Shown here one piece after another: positions 48,701 through 61,291 of a stretch of 64,000 nt of DNA. The stretch comes from Megalobrama amblycephala. Lineage: Eukaryota > Chordata > Actinopteri > Cypriniformes > Xenocyprididae. The stretch lies in contig NC_063065.1 of NCBI RefSeq assembly GCF_018812025.1, forward strand, positions 28,605,740-28,669,739, read 5' to 3'. The position numbers and the translations under genes were made by a program. Below the pieces are notes generated by a model. It was given only the letters and a program-made list of their open reading frames with translations, made no database searches and had not been told where the DNA came from. Numbering within the stretch: position 1 is the stretch's first letter; every line of letters starts with the position of its first letter.

Positions 48701-49155
48701 TTCTTGCTGTTGTCTGTGTCTGTCACACAACGGAAGGGATCAGGCAGGTAAAGTAGTATAAAACACAGAGGCTCAGGGACTGGAGCGGGCTCAGGAACTG
48801 AAAAGAACACAGGAACTGGAGCGGGCTCAGGGACTAGATCCATCTCTGTACTCGGGATGAGGAAAGGAGTCACCTGTGGACTCGGGATGAGGAAGGGAGT
48901 CACCTCTGGACTCGGAATGAGGAAGGGAGTTACCTCTGGACTCGGGACGGGAACAGGAGCCCTCACTGAACTGTGGTAAGGGATTGGAACCATCACTGGA
49001 CTGAAGGTCAGGGACCGGAGCCATCATAGGACTGTGGTCAGGGACTGGATCCTGGACGAAGGAAGAGATTCATTGCCGTGGCGGAGGCCATCTTGACCAA
49101 GGGTTCAGGTGTGGTGACGGCCATCTTAAAACAGGAGCTTGGACTGACGGCTCTC

Positions 49156-49963
49156 TGGCCACGTACACACTGTACGTTTCAGGAGTGACAACTGCATTTA
49201 AATGCGGGAGTGAATCCCCTAAATTATCATTACATGTGTGTACGGAAAACGACTCACTCTCGAAAATGCCGATGATTGACAGCTTGGAAAACTATAGCGA
49301 CGATTTGGCGTCTCTCGTGTTTGGTATCCGTTATTGTGACCAAAGCAATATTCCAGTGACAAAACACTCACTATTTTCAGCAATTTAACTAAACACTAAC
49401 ACATTCGACTGAGGCATCGTGTTTTGTTTATGCTTGTACAGCCAGTTTCACACAGACCGCGCACTTTCTGTGTTGCCATGGTCACTCATTATAAGCGTAT
49501 CTTGGGCTTGTTGTTTAAGCTCGTCTCATAAAGCGAATGAGTTATTAAAGTGAGCAGACATGAATCACGATATTTTGGTCTTATTTTCAGCATAAAGCAT
49601 TTGGATTTATTTCGGTTTATTATGGGCTTATTCTTGGTCGCTGATTTTTCTAGCAATATCTGGCAACACGAATGTGTCAAAGCTCGTGCTTTCTCTGTGA
49701 TTCGCCGTGCATACAAGAGAGACACACGTTACACTGGTGCACGTTAACGTCATTAACAACTAGTTGTTCAGTTCGGTTCCGTACACACTGCACAGAATTT
49801 CTGTAAATGCAGTTGTCACTACCTGTATTTTTAGGGAGTTAATTCGGTTGTAGAATGCGGTTGTCACTCCCATTTTTACTGAACTGTATGTGTACAGAAT
49901 GCAATTAAGCACTAAAAGGTGAACTGACAACCGAATTTAGCTGCAGTGTGTATTATGTGGTCT
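49156..49963. mobile_element. Inverted-repeat element inside the gag remnant
   Basis: Left 'ggccacgtacacactgta' and right 'gcagtgtgtattatgtggtc' are imperfect inverted partners, with inner 'gtgacaactgcattt' and 'gaactgacaaccgaattt'. Non-coding, about 0.8 kb. Confidence 0.6.
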
Positions 49964-50109
49964 CTGAGGATGAGGCTCTGGAAGGGCGGTGGCCATCTTG
50001 GAACGCAATTCCGGTGTGGTGACTATAGTGGCTGGAGTGGATGAGAGTGACTGTGTTTGAGTGGTGGTGGTGTCTTCATCCACCTCACTGACTGTGAGGG
50101 AAGAACCAC

Positions 50110-50361
50110 TCAGCCACAGCGCACATAATCGACATACTGTGCCAGGGAACATGTTGTTGTTGCCGCTGGGACCTGCTGGTAAAGATGGTCATCCAGCCTA
50201 CACCAAAAGACGGTCTTTAAGGTGTCCTCGTTCCAGGCCACCAGGTGAGAAAGTTCAAGGAACTCCTCCACATAGTCCTCAATAGAGCAGCTATCTTGAA
50301 AGAGAGTGAGTAGCTGATCAGCGGGTTTGACAGGGGTGAGGAGAATGCCCATCTTGTACAC
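50110..50361 (-). pseudogene. Retrotransposon gag-like fragment
   Basis: Encodes LLTLFQDSCSIEDYVEEF, then LELSHLVAWNEDTL and LDDHLYQQVP. The pattern YVEEFLELSHLVxWND is the core of fish Ty3/gypsy gag proteins, which package the element RNA. The N-terminal side is cut off by the element at 50358-50709, and the frame ends after about 83 codons. It is non-functional. Confidence 0.65.
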
Positions 50362-50709
50362 AGTAAAATCCCCAGAGTTAGCTCAACTTTGCTCAACTTT
50401 GCTCAGAGTACATATGGTCCCTCTCTAAATAGTGTTAAAGTAACACTGAAGTAGAGTTAAAATAATGAGATAATTAAGCAATTAATAAGGCTGTGACTGA
50501 AGTCAGTTGTAGTTCTTGTGTTTCTCTTTTCTTCAGTGATTCTGCTTGTTAACAGCAGGTGTTCATCACTTATGCACAATCATCACTTAATTAATTGTTT
50601 CATTATCTCATTAACTTTAACTCTGCTTCAGTGTTATTTTAACACTATTTAGAGAGGGACCATATGTACTCTGAGAAGAGTTGATTTAACTCTGGAGATT
50701 TTGCTGTGT
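50358..50709. mobile_element. 352-bp MITE with arms of about 130 bp
   Basis: Left arm 'acacagtaaaatccccagag' to 'taaaataatgagataatt'; the right arm is its near-complete inverse, ending 'tggagattttgctgtgt'. Shared blocks include 'gagtacatatggtccctctc'. It would fold into a long hairpin. Non-coding. Confidence 0.8.
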
Positions 50710-50914
50710 ATTTGTTGTCTGGTCTTCTGTCACACAACGGAAGGGATCAGGCAGATTAGTATAAAACACAGAGCTTATTGAAATAGAACAGGAACTGGAA
50801 CTGCAGGTGATTGATGAGTGAGTGATCAGTGGCAGCTGTGGAACAGAAGGGATGTTAGGAAGTGTAGTGTGGGGAAGGTGACAGAGCTGATGGCTGACAG
50901 TGTCATTAATGTTA

Positions 50915-50952
50915 GTAAAATAAAATAAAATAAAATAAAATAAAATAAAAAA
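50915..50952. repeat. (AAAAT)n microsatellite
   Basis: Tandem TAAAA units, about seven. Confidence 0.9.
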
Positions 50953-50959
50953 TCATTAT

Positions 50960-52520
50960 CATCATCTAAAAGAAAAGAAAATCAGTCAGGATGAAAGTGA
51001 TGAGGACAGCTTTTAGGATAAGTGTATCGTGTAAAGTGTGAGTACCAAGGCAACATCTCTAAGTTATGTGCACCCCTGCAAATGTAGTACATCCTGATCA
51101 CATTCATACAGCATACATTCATACTGTATTGAACATACTTTTTTAGCTGTCTTAAAGTAATTACTTATTCAAAATAAGTACCTACTCCAGAGAAAAGTTT
51201 TATATTAATTAAACATATATCAGTGCATTTTTTCCCTTCTAGTTTATACAAGCTCCCTGCCAATATCCAATAGGTCACCATAACCTCTGAAAAATAATTT
51301 TTCTTTGCAGCCGCTGCAGGACACTGACTCCTCCTTTGTAGAACATTGGCAAGTGTTAAAGATTGATGCTTTGATTTAACAAGGAATTTAAAGTCTTGAG
51401 GAATTGCCATTTGCTAAATGATTCTTTTCTGCCCGAGGCCCTGTACCTTTTATGGCTTAATATATATGAGAAGGAAGATGAGAGGAGGAAATAAATGCGG
51501 TGAAGTCCTGTCCGGGACCATTTTTCCTGCAGTCGCAGCTGATAGTTATGAATTCTGCCAATAACGTCAGCATAAATCATGTCAAAGAGCTCACCTTTGA
51601 ATGTTAGCACGAAGACGTCGCTTACTTGTAATGCCGGTAAAACTTCACAAATAAAAGCAGAAAGCAATAAGCACATTGCCGATCTCTGTTCTGTGATTTT
51701 TAAGGACATTTTGGCAAAAATGAAAAAGATGTCTATTTATATAGAGGTGAAACTCATGTTTATGTAATTGCCCCCTTGATGAGCAAATTTTCACTATCAT
51801 CCAGAAGAGAGAACAATGTGCTCAAGTAGTCCCTACAGCTGATATGGTCCCTAATTCAATTTTCACCCCTACACGATCCAATTTTGTCCCATTAAGGTTG
51901 GGATCCATGTGGTGCATTATACAAGCTCATCATATGAGTCTGAGTGTCTACCCATCAATCTTCACCAAACTATGTCAAATTGAGAGAGCAATAAATGAAC
52001 ATATTTTATCCAAGCTCAACAGCACTTTCAACACTAAAAAGGACCAAAAATATTTCTGTGATGTTGGAGTTTAATTTACCATTTTGAGGTCCATTATTGA
52101 AATATTGTCCTGTCTAACTCTTCAGTTCATCACATTTATTATTGGTTGGCACTAATTAGTTACTGTTAGATTACCCAGCTCTTGTAATTACATTAGAGCA
52201 ATGTGTTTGATTCCCAGATGTGACGAAATGGCCAGCTCGGACATTAAAGCAACTAACCCGCTTTGTGCTTTTAATTATGACCCTTCACTGAGCTGCTCTG
52301 CGTGAGGTGAGATTATGAGGCATGCATGCTATTAAAAAGTGTTCAGTCAGCAATAATTTGATTAATGTCTTCATTCATTTGCTAGTGAATCTTAATGTCA
52401 TTAGTAACCTCTCATGAAAGACATCTATCTATCAATCTGTTTCTCTGTCTGGAGAATGTGCCCTTCTAGAGTTCGTTTCTCTAGTGAACTAACATGCTGT
52501 GGACATTAAATGACTTGCCT
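50960..52520. other. Intergenic, no gene seen
   Basis: Repeat-poor. Parts of 51240-51700 and 52200-52370 look unique and could be conserved non-coding DNA, but nothing in the sequence alone proves it. Confidence 0.35.
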
Positions 52521-52522
52521 GA

Positions 52523-53223
52523 TGTAAATGTAATGCTAAGTGAGACATTATTCTCAAGCTGTTTTATTGATGTCTTTCCGCTGTTGAAACACTGGTTGAG
52601 AGTTTACATGTAAACATATCTATGGATAGATCATCTGTTCTTCTTGTTCTGCATTTTTTTCTGATGTGGCGGTTAGCAAACAGCATTGCATTACCACACA
52701 TGCCCCCTTCTGGATTGGAGTGTGGACCACCAGTGACTGTATGCACCGAACCGTTTCGGGAGGAATACATGTACCGTCACACCCTAGATATAGATAGATA
52801 GATAGATAGATAGATAGTAGGGGTGCACATAAGGCAGGTTTTGCATTAACTTCTAAATCTAATTATGAATGTTTTTTATTCCAATTCATTTTTAAATATA
52901 ATCATTTACAGTTACTGTCATAACTTGTTTTCATGACAAATTTATAGTAAATGTAATGCTACGTGAGATATTATTCTCAAGTTGTTTTATTGATGTCTTT
53001 CCATGGTTGAGAGATTGTACATAAACATATCTATGCATAGATCATCTGTTCTTCTTCTGCATTTTTTTTTCTGTTGTGGAGGTTAGCAAACAATGTTGCA
53101 TTACCGCTTGTGCCCCCTTCTGGATTGGAGTGTGGATCTCCTGTGACTGACTGTATTCGCCATCTGACTGTATGCACCGAATCAGCTCAGGGCGAATACA
53201 TATACCATCACACCCTAGACAGA
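52523..53223. repeat. Local direct duplication (about 275 bp, two copies)
   Basis: 52523-52798 and 52942-53223 share 'tgttttattgatgtctttcc', 'catagatcatctgttcttct', 'tgcccccttctggattggag' and 'ccatcacaccctag' (ccgtcacaccctag in the first copy), in order. The first copy is followed by a (GATA)n run at 52786-52817. The spacer is about 140 bp. Confidence 0.85.
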
Positions 53224-53249
53224 TATATAGACTTGATTGATTGATCAGC

Positions 53250-54196
53250 ATTAAAATGTTAAGCTGGGTGCTTTTCAAACATTTTGCCGTGCAAAAAACA
53301 TTTTGTATCCAACCACTCCAGCTGACTGTGTTATGAGGGAAAGAACTAACTTTCCATAATGCACTGCGTGATTGTAATGCCCTGCCTTTGTGCTCGCGGC
53401 ACTGTGAGAAAATGCACAGCTTAACAAGCAGTGCCATGTCTGCCTGGCACTGGCATGGGCACATTGATCAATCCTGCCAGCCCTGAAAAATGGTCATGCA
53501 TAGTCTGTTGTGGAGCAGCGGTAGGGGAGCCAGCCATCTCAGTGTGAGTGTGTATGTGTGTCCTTTACTTTCATTGTTAAAGATTAAAAGTCACAACCGG
53601 TATTGCCTCCTCATTTTGTGTGGTTAGGAAATGTTCCAATGAGTGTAGCAAAATTTAAAAAAAAAAAATAAATAAAAAAATAAATGTGTCTCTGCACTAC
53701 ACAAAGATCTGTGGAGGATAATATATTCAGTGCCAGCAACAGAATAACATGCATTTTAATGAGATTACAAATGTAGTCGTCATCCCCTTCCAGGGACAGA
53801 ATGAAATCCAATCTCATTTTCAAACTCAAAAAGGAGCAATAAAAATGCGTTCCAGGACTTCAGTCCCATTCATGCAGTCTCACACCTCCGGGGAGAATAC
53901 CAGTGCTCATTTTACCACTGGTCCACATAAGCTTGTTTATTTCTTAATGTATCAAATAGAGTTGTTTTCATACAAGGTCTGATTTATATTGATTTTTAGA
54001 ATGGCTGTACTAAAAAAATAAGCGAAAACAGAACACCGCTATATTAAAGTCCCTTTAATGCATTTATTGAACTAGAAATATACCAGTACTTTTTTATTTC
54101 ATTTCATTTTATTTATTTATTTTAAAACTAGCATTTTTACGTGCAAAATATGCAATAAATGTCAAAATGTTTGAGCTAATTTTTATTTCTTTAAAA

Positions 54197-54248
<52 letters not shown>

Positions 54249-56382
54249 TCTTTTTTTGGTTGTTGTTGTTGTTGAAAAAAAGGTGTAATTAAAGGCTGAG
54301 TTTGATATCATTTAATGAGAAAACTATTATACATATTCATGACTTAAAAACGTCAGCATATTTTATAAATTTATTTATGTATTTCCTTGCCAAGAAATGA
54401 TGCTGTGTACACTCACGTGTAAGGTAATTAGTGCTTTTCACTTGATTGTTACACCACTTGACATGTTTAGACTAAATGGTGAAAATGTTATATGTATTTT
54501 TAAATTAATTTTAAATTAATTATCTTTTGTTTATCATGTTGACATCCTTATTTGTCACAGACTTATACGCAGGAAAAGGCAGTAGGCTTAAAAAGGTAAT
54601 AGACTAATGTTTCTCGTGTTTTCAGAAATAAATACTCAAGAACTCCCTCGACTACCATTTTTCAATCTGGTGGTTGTTTTCGCTCAGACAAGCGTCTTAT
54701 ATGCTGAGCGCGGGAGAATCAATATGAAATGACTCTCTCTGCCACCTTATTAATAATGAAACAATACGTCTTCACTCGACAGAGTCTCGCTTTTGCGCGC
54801 CTGCGTGCTCGTTCACGTCCGTTTGAGGAGCTGGAAGAGAAACGCTTGTGTGTTGAAACTGAATCCTTTAAGCGCATCTTTTAGAGATTTTATTTCACAT
54901 ATCTGCTCTGACCATTATTAATTATTGCTCCTTTATATAACTGATGCAGAATTATTGGCTAAATTAGATATAAAAGATATTTTAGAAGAATTGTAATCAC
55001 CACAAAGGCTACTTCAGCAATAAAAACAACACAAATCTCTTTCAAACAGTAACTGTTTTATTTAATACTTTTAAATACTTCTTTTTAGCAGTCTATTTTA
55101 TATACCTGTATAATCAATCTGTTTTAAAACTGTTTCGGTTAAAGTATCTCTCTTTTCATTTCACATACATCTCTTATTTACTTGTATGGTTTTGAATATT
55201 CAGGTATTTCATATGCAACATCCCCAGAAACGAACAAACGTACGAACAAACAAAATACACATCTTCTGAAGGCAGTGAAACGTGGTCTATGCCTTGGCAA
55301 CATCAAATAAAGCTAGCAAAATTCACTTCATCCAACTATTAATGTCAAGGTCCAGATATTGTCGTGCTACGATACTGTTGGGAGAAGTACAGGCCGCACT
55401 TTACGTTGCAGTGTAATTACTATGTAAGTACTGCGTAATAGTCATGAACTATGTGTACTTGATGTGTAATTATTTCCTGGAGCTGCTTGTATGTAATTAC
55501 ACATTGTTATATGCAACATGGACACTGTAATGTAAAGTGTCAGCTTTATACTGTTATGTGTCCTACATAAAAAGAGACAAATATTCTTTGAATGGAATCG
55601 AATAACATTTTTGGGGAAAAAATGGCAACAGTCAACTCATCTCAAAGCCTTCCGATGGCTACATTTTACATTTCTTTGTTCTTTAATAAACTCTTTTTAA
55701 TATAATCTTCCTCTGTTCTCGTGTATTCCACTAAATATATGCCTGTATTCATTCCTGAGGTTTATTTATTATAATTATTATTATTATTATTATTATTTAT
55801 AGTCTATTATTAGCATCGTGATTATTAGAGACGTTCCCGATTGGTGGGTCAGCAAACCATCTAACCCCATCAACACATCCATATACTTGGCTTGACTAAA
55901 ATAAAATTGATAAATGAAAACTAAACATTGACAAAGAGCATATAAAACAAACTGATGGGAGAATATTCCTATCTTTCTATATGATGGCCGTTGAGAATGT
56001 GAAAAGCCTACAGTAATAATAATTCATTCATAACAGACGGTAATGTTATAAAATACTACGCTTCTAACCAGGACCTTTCACAAATTCAGGCCGTCATTTC
56101 AACTCAATATCTGATAAATATTTCATGTAATCGACCCAGAGTCAGGCAAATGTGCTTGAGCATTCCCAGAAGACTTCTTCTTCCCATTGTCTCTTGCAAA
56201 AAAACGTCTTTTTCTCCAGATGAAATAAGCATATAAATCCATTTGGGTGAGGATGAATTTTGATCGTCATTAATTATTATTCTTTTTTATTATTATTATT
56301 ATTCTTGTGTTGATGGTCTTCTCTCTTTTTTTTCTTCTTCGTTTTTTTTTCTCTCTCTCTCTCTCTCTTCTCTTCCCGTGGG
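53250..56382. other. Intergenic, then probable nrn1 3' untranslated region
   Basis: No other gene seen. An (AT)n run lies at 54203-54245. The part nearest nrn1 (roughly 55000-56382) should include its 3' untranslated region. Several TTTATT words on the plus strand (AATAAA on the minus strand), for example near 55760, could be polyadenylation signals, and I cannot choose between them. Confidence 0.4.
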
Positions 56383-56611
56383 TTAAAACTGCATCCACGT
56401 CACGAGCGCAGACAGTGCAGTGAGGATCAGCGTTACGCCGAACGGAACCGTAGATCGGCTCGCGCCGTTCCCAGCCGCACACAGTTCAAACAAGCTGCCG
56501 CGAAAGTCCAGATTTCTGGACTCTTTTTTCAGCTTCTCCCATAGATCTGTGGCTCCCTCCTGACAGTCTGCCAGAGCAGTGGTCGCACATGAATGGAAAT
56601 CATCCCAGTAA
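56383..56611 (-). CDS. nrn1: Neuritin, coding exon 3
   Basis: An acceptor (tgacttgcag) precedes an exon that completes a Thr codon, then encodes 75 residues and a stop. It starts YWDDFHSCATTALADCQEGA, with the three cysteine positions of neuritin (HSC, ADC, ELC) and the segment DLWEKLKKES. The tail, FGVTLILTALSALVTWMQF, is hydrophobic, preceded by a small-residue region (AAGNGAS). It is the signal for GPI attachment. Neuritin (CPG15) is a GPI-anchored neuronal surface protein that promotes neurite growth and synapse maturation. This exon is intact and well conserved. Cyprinids carry several neuritin copies; this looks like the nrn1a type, but the choice is from memory. It can be reached by translation only if the exon 2 frameshift is not real. 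Confidence 0.95.
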
Positions 56612-56779
56612 CTGCAAGTCAAATATTTCGGAAAAGAAAGAAAATCATTATTCATGTCTGATTTGCGTCACGCTTTACATTGCATTAACATAGGCTATTC
56701 AGTTCGAACATGTTGTTATTCCTGTTATTATTAGTAGTAGCCTAGAAGTCAGTAGGCTATTTTAATTTCCTTTTATATA

Positions 56780-56782
<3 letters not shown>

Positions 56783-56833
<51 letters not shown>
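56783..56833. repeat. (AT)n microsatellite in nrn1 intron 2
   Basis: An uninterrupted AT run of about 50 bp. Confidence 0.95.
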
Positions 56834-56837
<4 letters not shown>

Positions 56838-57690
56838 CTAATTGAGAGGAAACTTGGTGAAACTAAAAATAGTGGAAGCATATATTTATCTTTTGGTCAT
56901 TTTAAAAAAATCTTGTAGCATATGTGAAAAGCAGTTTCTGGATTTACTTTCAGTTTAGGAAACGCTCGATTTAGGTTATGTCAATAAAAAGGATTTACTT
57001 AGTCTCTTAACCGCTTTAAACTTCCGTTTTCATTTATATTTTAAGCAGAGGTAACAGTAAGTATCGTATATTATTTAGGCTAGACAATCCACATCAATGT
57101 CGTACATATGTATTTGAATTTGAATATGATTATTCAGACGTTTTAATTGTAGGCCTATCAAAATAATAGTGTATTTAAAAAGAAGTTGCACCAACAAAAA
57201 ATATATATATAGCTACAAGAATTATTAGACTCTCTAACATAATTCATATTATAGTATTATGCATGAATCCTTCTGGCAACTGCATGTCCTCATGTAGCCA
57301 CGTGAAGGAGGAGAGAGGGCACGAGGGAAACCCGAGTTGTAATGCGGCTCCAAAGGGAAAATCTCCATATCACGTGACTTCTAGTGCCCTCCCCATCTCT
57401 CTCTCTCTTACAACTCCCCTTCTGCGCCCCACCCCCTTCCTCTATCCCACTCCCGAGCCCATGATTTATTAATATATTTCAGGAGGAACACACACCCACA
57501 TTTAAAACCTGCATCTACAATCGGACATGCGCACGGGCGCAAGAAGTAGCCATGCTCCAAATAAATTAGAATAGAATAGAATAGAATACTTTAGACTAAA
57601 GTTCCAAAAGGAAATGCTTTCATGTCAGCAAAATAGTGTTATATTTTAATGTTTTGCTGACGCTTTGGTGTCTGGAAATGAAATCCAGTG

Positions 57691-57915
57691 CACTGTAAAA
57701 AAAAAAAAAAAAAAGAATTGTTGGTTTAACTTAAAAAAGTAAGTTGCCTTAAAATTTTGAGCTCATTGAAATTAAAAATTTGAGTTAATACAATGAAGGC
57801 GATTGGTTTAATCAACAGAAACTCGAAATATTATGTTATCTGAAACACATTAATTAAGATTATTTGACAAAAGAAAAAAATGTTGCGATAACAAATCATG
57901 AAAATATTTTTTTTC
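57691..57915 (+). mobile_element. Small MITE, copy of 23715-23925
   Basis: Starts 'cactgtaaaaaaa', then 'gaattgttggtttaac' and 'gagttaatacaatgaagg' in the same order and direction as the copy near fars2. Confidence 0.7.
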
Positions 57916-58059
57916 TTTGCGCATCTATAGCTAATGTTATTTAATACATTAGGCAAAGTTTATTAAAATCTGAATTAGGCTATCTGGAGACTTTGAGATA
58001 TATTTAGAAGTTCAAGCAGAAATTATTTCGGGAAAAATGGGAGAAGCAAAGGAAATGTA

Positions 58060-58340
58060 ATTCCAGTCCCTGTAATAAGATAATGTTGCGTTTTGATTCG
58101 CTTCAGTCACGGCTGTAAAAGAACCCGTTACTTTTATAGGGCGGATCGCTTACAATAATCGTGCATTACCTCCAGATCTGATCCAATTATGGATGTTGAC
58201 CTTTGGCCTTGGCGTGTAGAGATGGTTCATCTAATTGTAATTAACTGTTGAAATGTGAATAGCGCATATACCGGCTCCACGGCTCTATTCCTGCTCATGG
58301 AGCTGTCGAATTAAACAAGGGGCCCCTTGTGCCATCTGGC
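58060..58340. promoter_or_regulatory. Possible conserved non-coding element next to nrn1 exon 2
   Basis: Unique, complex sequence without repeats, with homeodomain-type words (taattgtaattaac, ccaattatgg) and a 'ttgacctttggcct' nuclear-receptor-like word. It lies 80-350 bp inside intron 2. The claim rests only on its look; conservation was not tested. Confidence 0.25.
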
Positions 58341-58416
58341 TCCTGTTCGCTTTCTCTCCCTCCCCACTCTCACACACGTATATTTCGTCTGTTGTGTGTA
58401 TGCATGTTTCCCTTAC

Positions 58417-58562
58417 GTGCAGATGGTCCGAAGGTTTTCCTTCTCGTCCAGCTCCTGTGGATAGTTGGCCATGTTCTCTCCCAGTTGAAGCAGGCAGTTA
58501 GGAGAAACCTTTGAACACTGTTTCACATTTCCCAGCCGCTCGAACTGCCTGCAGCAGATAGG
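58417..58562 (-). CDS. nrn1: Neuritin, coding exon 2, with a one-base insertion
   Basis: Acceptor (ttttccag) and donor (GTAAGG) are normal. The exon opens [20 protein letters not shown], covering the signal-peptide end and the first cysteine. After FKGFS the frame meets TAA (58500-58498). One base further on, the neuritin frame resumes: [19 protein letters not shown], then KENLRTIC. The exon is 146 nt. The phases of exons 1 and 3 require 145, as in the mammalian gene, so there is exactly one extra base at about 58500. As read, the product stops after 39 residues, before most of the mature protein. A sequencing error, a null allele or decay of one duplicated copy would all fit. The rest of the exon shows no decay. 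Confidence 0.93.
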
Positions 58563-61291
58563 CTGGAAAACGAGAAATTATCATTTTTATGTAGTCTTTA
58601 AAAAAAAAAATTTAAAAAAAAATTAAAAAAAACACGATTAAAAAACGTTAACTTCTATTATCTGACTCTTCCGTAATAGCGCTCATTTTTTTAGACGACT
58701 CGTTGCAATACACTTATGTTCGTTTATGATTTTTTAGCTGTTTTTTTCTGTTCTCAGCTCATCTAAGTATTTATTACTGGAAATTAATAGGTGAGTAAGC
58801 AAGTAAATAAATAAATAAATCGAAGCGATTATAAGGCATAAAACACTTGCACACAATAATTTGTAAATGTGTGTGCGCGTTCACTAGAATAATATGTGTT
58901 GAGCATGAGGGTGGCGCGTGGACAAACGATGATGTAATGGTTTACATGAGGGTGGGGGTATGTGGGCTTGTGTGAGGTGAGATTTTCATTCTGAGTGATT
59001 TGTACTCCCCTCCCCTTTTTTTTACACATCTAGAAAAGAGTCTGTTTTTTGATGACAGATCTATTAGGGAAAATGAGAAGATTTGGACACCGATGCTTTC
59101 CCTCCCACTCCATTTCGATCTTTGTGTTGGACCGGAAGGTCACAACTTGATCAATTGACCAGATCCCTTTGCTTAACGAACCATAAACGCCAGTGGTTTC
59201 TCGTTAAACAACGAGATCTTGTGAATTGATTAAGTTGTAGCACTGTTCAAATCAGGTCGGGCCTCTGCCCATTAACCACAGTAGGAAGCACACACCCTGT
59301 TACACACACACACACACACACACACACCATAAGCAGTGTATGTCCATTATATCACATTATATCAAATGTTTTGCATATGTGTCCCTAATTTGTGAAGTAC
59401 ATATCCTGCATCGATACACTACAGTACATTATAAAGTAAGTGTACTATTATATTCTCTAGCCAATGCCCCTACGTTACATTATATCCATTTCATATCCAT
59501 TTTTATATGATCCATTAGCTATTAAATAGCCTACAGTAGACTGCATGCTAGGTATATTTCCCCGTATTCTAATATACGCAGCATGCAACCTAAATTATAT
59601 TACATTATTAGCTATATGATATGCCTGTATGTCCTTACATTCTGTTATATGTTCTATATGCGTCCCTACATAATAGGCATTACATGTCATATACCCTACA
59701 TTATTTTATATTGGTCCCATTCTATATATTCCTGTATTCTACAATCAATATACGCTAAATAACAAACGAAAAATAAAACGAAGATGCAACCATGGTTATT
59801 CTGTATCTATTTTTTTGAAGACTGTAGAAAGTCTTTGGCTGATGAAATAGATGAAGCTCAGTCGTTTCGTGCATTCTTCATCGCCCACAGAGAAAAAAAC
59901 GCATCACAAAATACCGAATAATGCACACTTAAGATGATTATATTAAATTAAGGATAATATTGATTTCAGACACAGAGGATTAAAGGTGTTACTGAGTAAT
60001 GCTGCACAAATGAAAGCTTACATAACGAAATATCTATCTATAATTGTGATATCGCGGAAAGATCGCCCTTTTCTTCTACACGAAGCGGGTATATTCAACA
60101 TTACAACCATATTTCTAACAAAAGACCATACTGAGTAAAATTAGATGCGTAAATGCGCTCATAATCTTTATGCTTTCGTGCATCCTAATATTTTTGATCA
60201 AAATAGCCTAAATAAAATATTCAGACCTCAACATGGCGGATATGAGGATGCGAAATACAAAGATGCTCATGCAGATAGCTCTGTAAAACCATTTATTAAT
60301 GGGATGCATGATTTCATATTTAAAATACATTTCAGTTCTCGCTGTCTACTGGAATTAACAGTCACAAAAGACAGCACTGCGAACAAACGGTGAATTATTA
60401 AACCATGTTTCGTTGTAGGCACGATGATCTATATTTAGAAACAACTGAGCATCTAATATAGACTCACCTATCCTACTGTACTAGTGGTCACGACCACTTT
60501 ACTAGACCCTGTCAGCGTTACCGGTGTCAACCTGGCACCGCATAATCTGTTCAATGAAGTCAGGAGGGGGTTTATTGCAAATTAATGTAGTTCAACAAGG
60601 TAACGGCACCAGTTTTTCTTACAAAAAAAATCATCGCTACTCATTTCAACCTAATGCACAACATTTTCATTGCAGAGCCCCGCAACAACACTAACAAAAA
60701 GACATATAAAATTGCACAACATTACAAGAACATTGCCTCATATATTTTCTAAATTCTAAAACAACAATCAGACACCAACTAATTTATATAATAAAAATGA
60801 TATTGTATGTTTGTGTAATTTGACATATGGGACCATATAAAACTCATGATGAATCTATTAAACTTAGTATTTGCAAGTTAAATCTGTAACATGAATGCAT
60901 TATTTTTCGAATTATCTTTCAATATTGGTTTGAATAATTTATTACGGAGAGGATCGGGCGATCCCATACTTTCGCCAACTTGCTCCGATTTACTGGGCTT
61001 TATTTTTCGGAACAGTCCTCAAAATTGAATGGAGAAGCAATGCAATATTACCCCAATGTCATGCATTTAAAATACAAGACCAAGCCTTTATATCGCAGCC
61101 GGGACAGTAGCATTGCAATTAAAATATCCACCAACATACAGTCTACTATATAACCAAAACGAAATGTATACCCTTGAATAGCCTTAACTACGAATTAAAA
61201 GTGTCAAGTTATACGTATCTATGAATAAAGCGAGATTAAAAAGGGAAAAGTCAGCCCATCCCAAAATATACGACAGAAATATTCTACTTAC
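58563..61291 (-). other. nrn1 intron 1
   Basis: Donor GTAAGT (minus strand, 61291-61286) and acceptor ending CAG (58565-58563). Holds a (CA)n run at about 59301-59328, homopolymer A/T near 58600-58630, and otherwise unique AT-rich DNA. No nested gene seen. Confidence 0.9.
59301..59328. repeat. (CA)n microsatellite
   Basis: A run of about 14 CA units in nrn1 intron 1. Confidence 0.95.

Larger units (their letters stand above)
48703..50775 (-). mobile_element. Degenerate Ty3/gypsy-type retrotransposon remnant
   Basis: The minus strand carries a gag-like frame (50361-50110) and proline/glutamate-rich low-complexity frames (about 49027-48679) typical of fish gypsy gag regions. The word 'gtcacacaacggaagggatc', followed by 'agtataaaacacagag', occurs at about 48720-48766 and again at 50731-50772. 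These are direct repeats that may be LTR ends. Two inverted-repeat elements (49156-49963 and 50358-50709) interrupt it. No pol region was found. Confidence 0.6.
56612..58416 (-). other. nrn1 intron 2
   Basis: Bounded by donor GTAAGG and acceptor TTGCAG on the minus strand. It contains an (AT)n run at 56783-56833, a small MITE at 57691-57915 and a unique stretch near 58060-58340. Confidence 0.9.
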
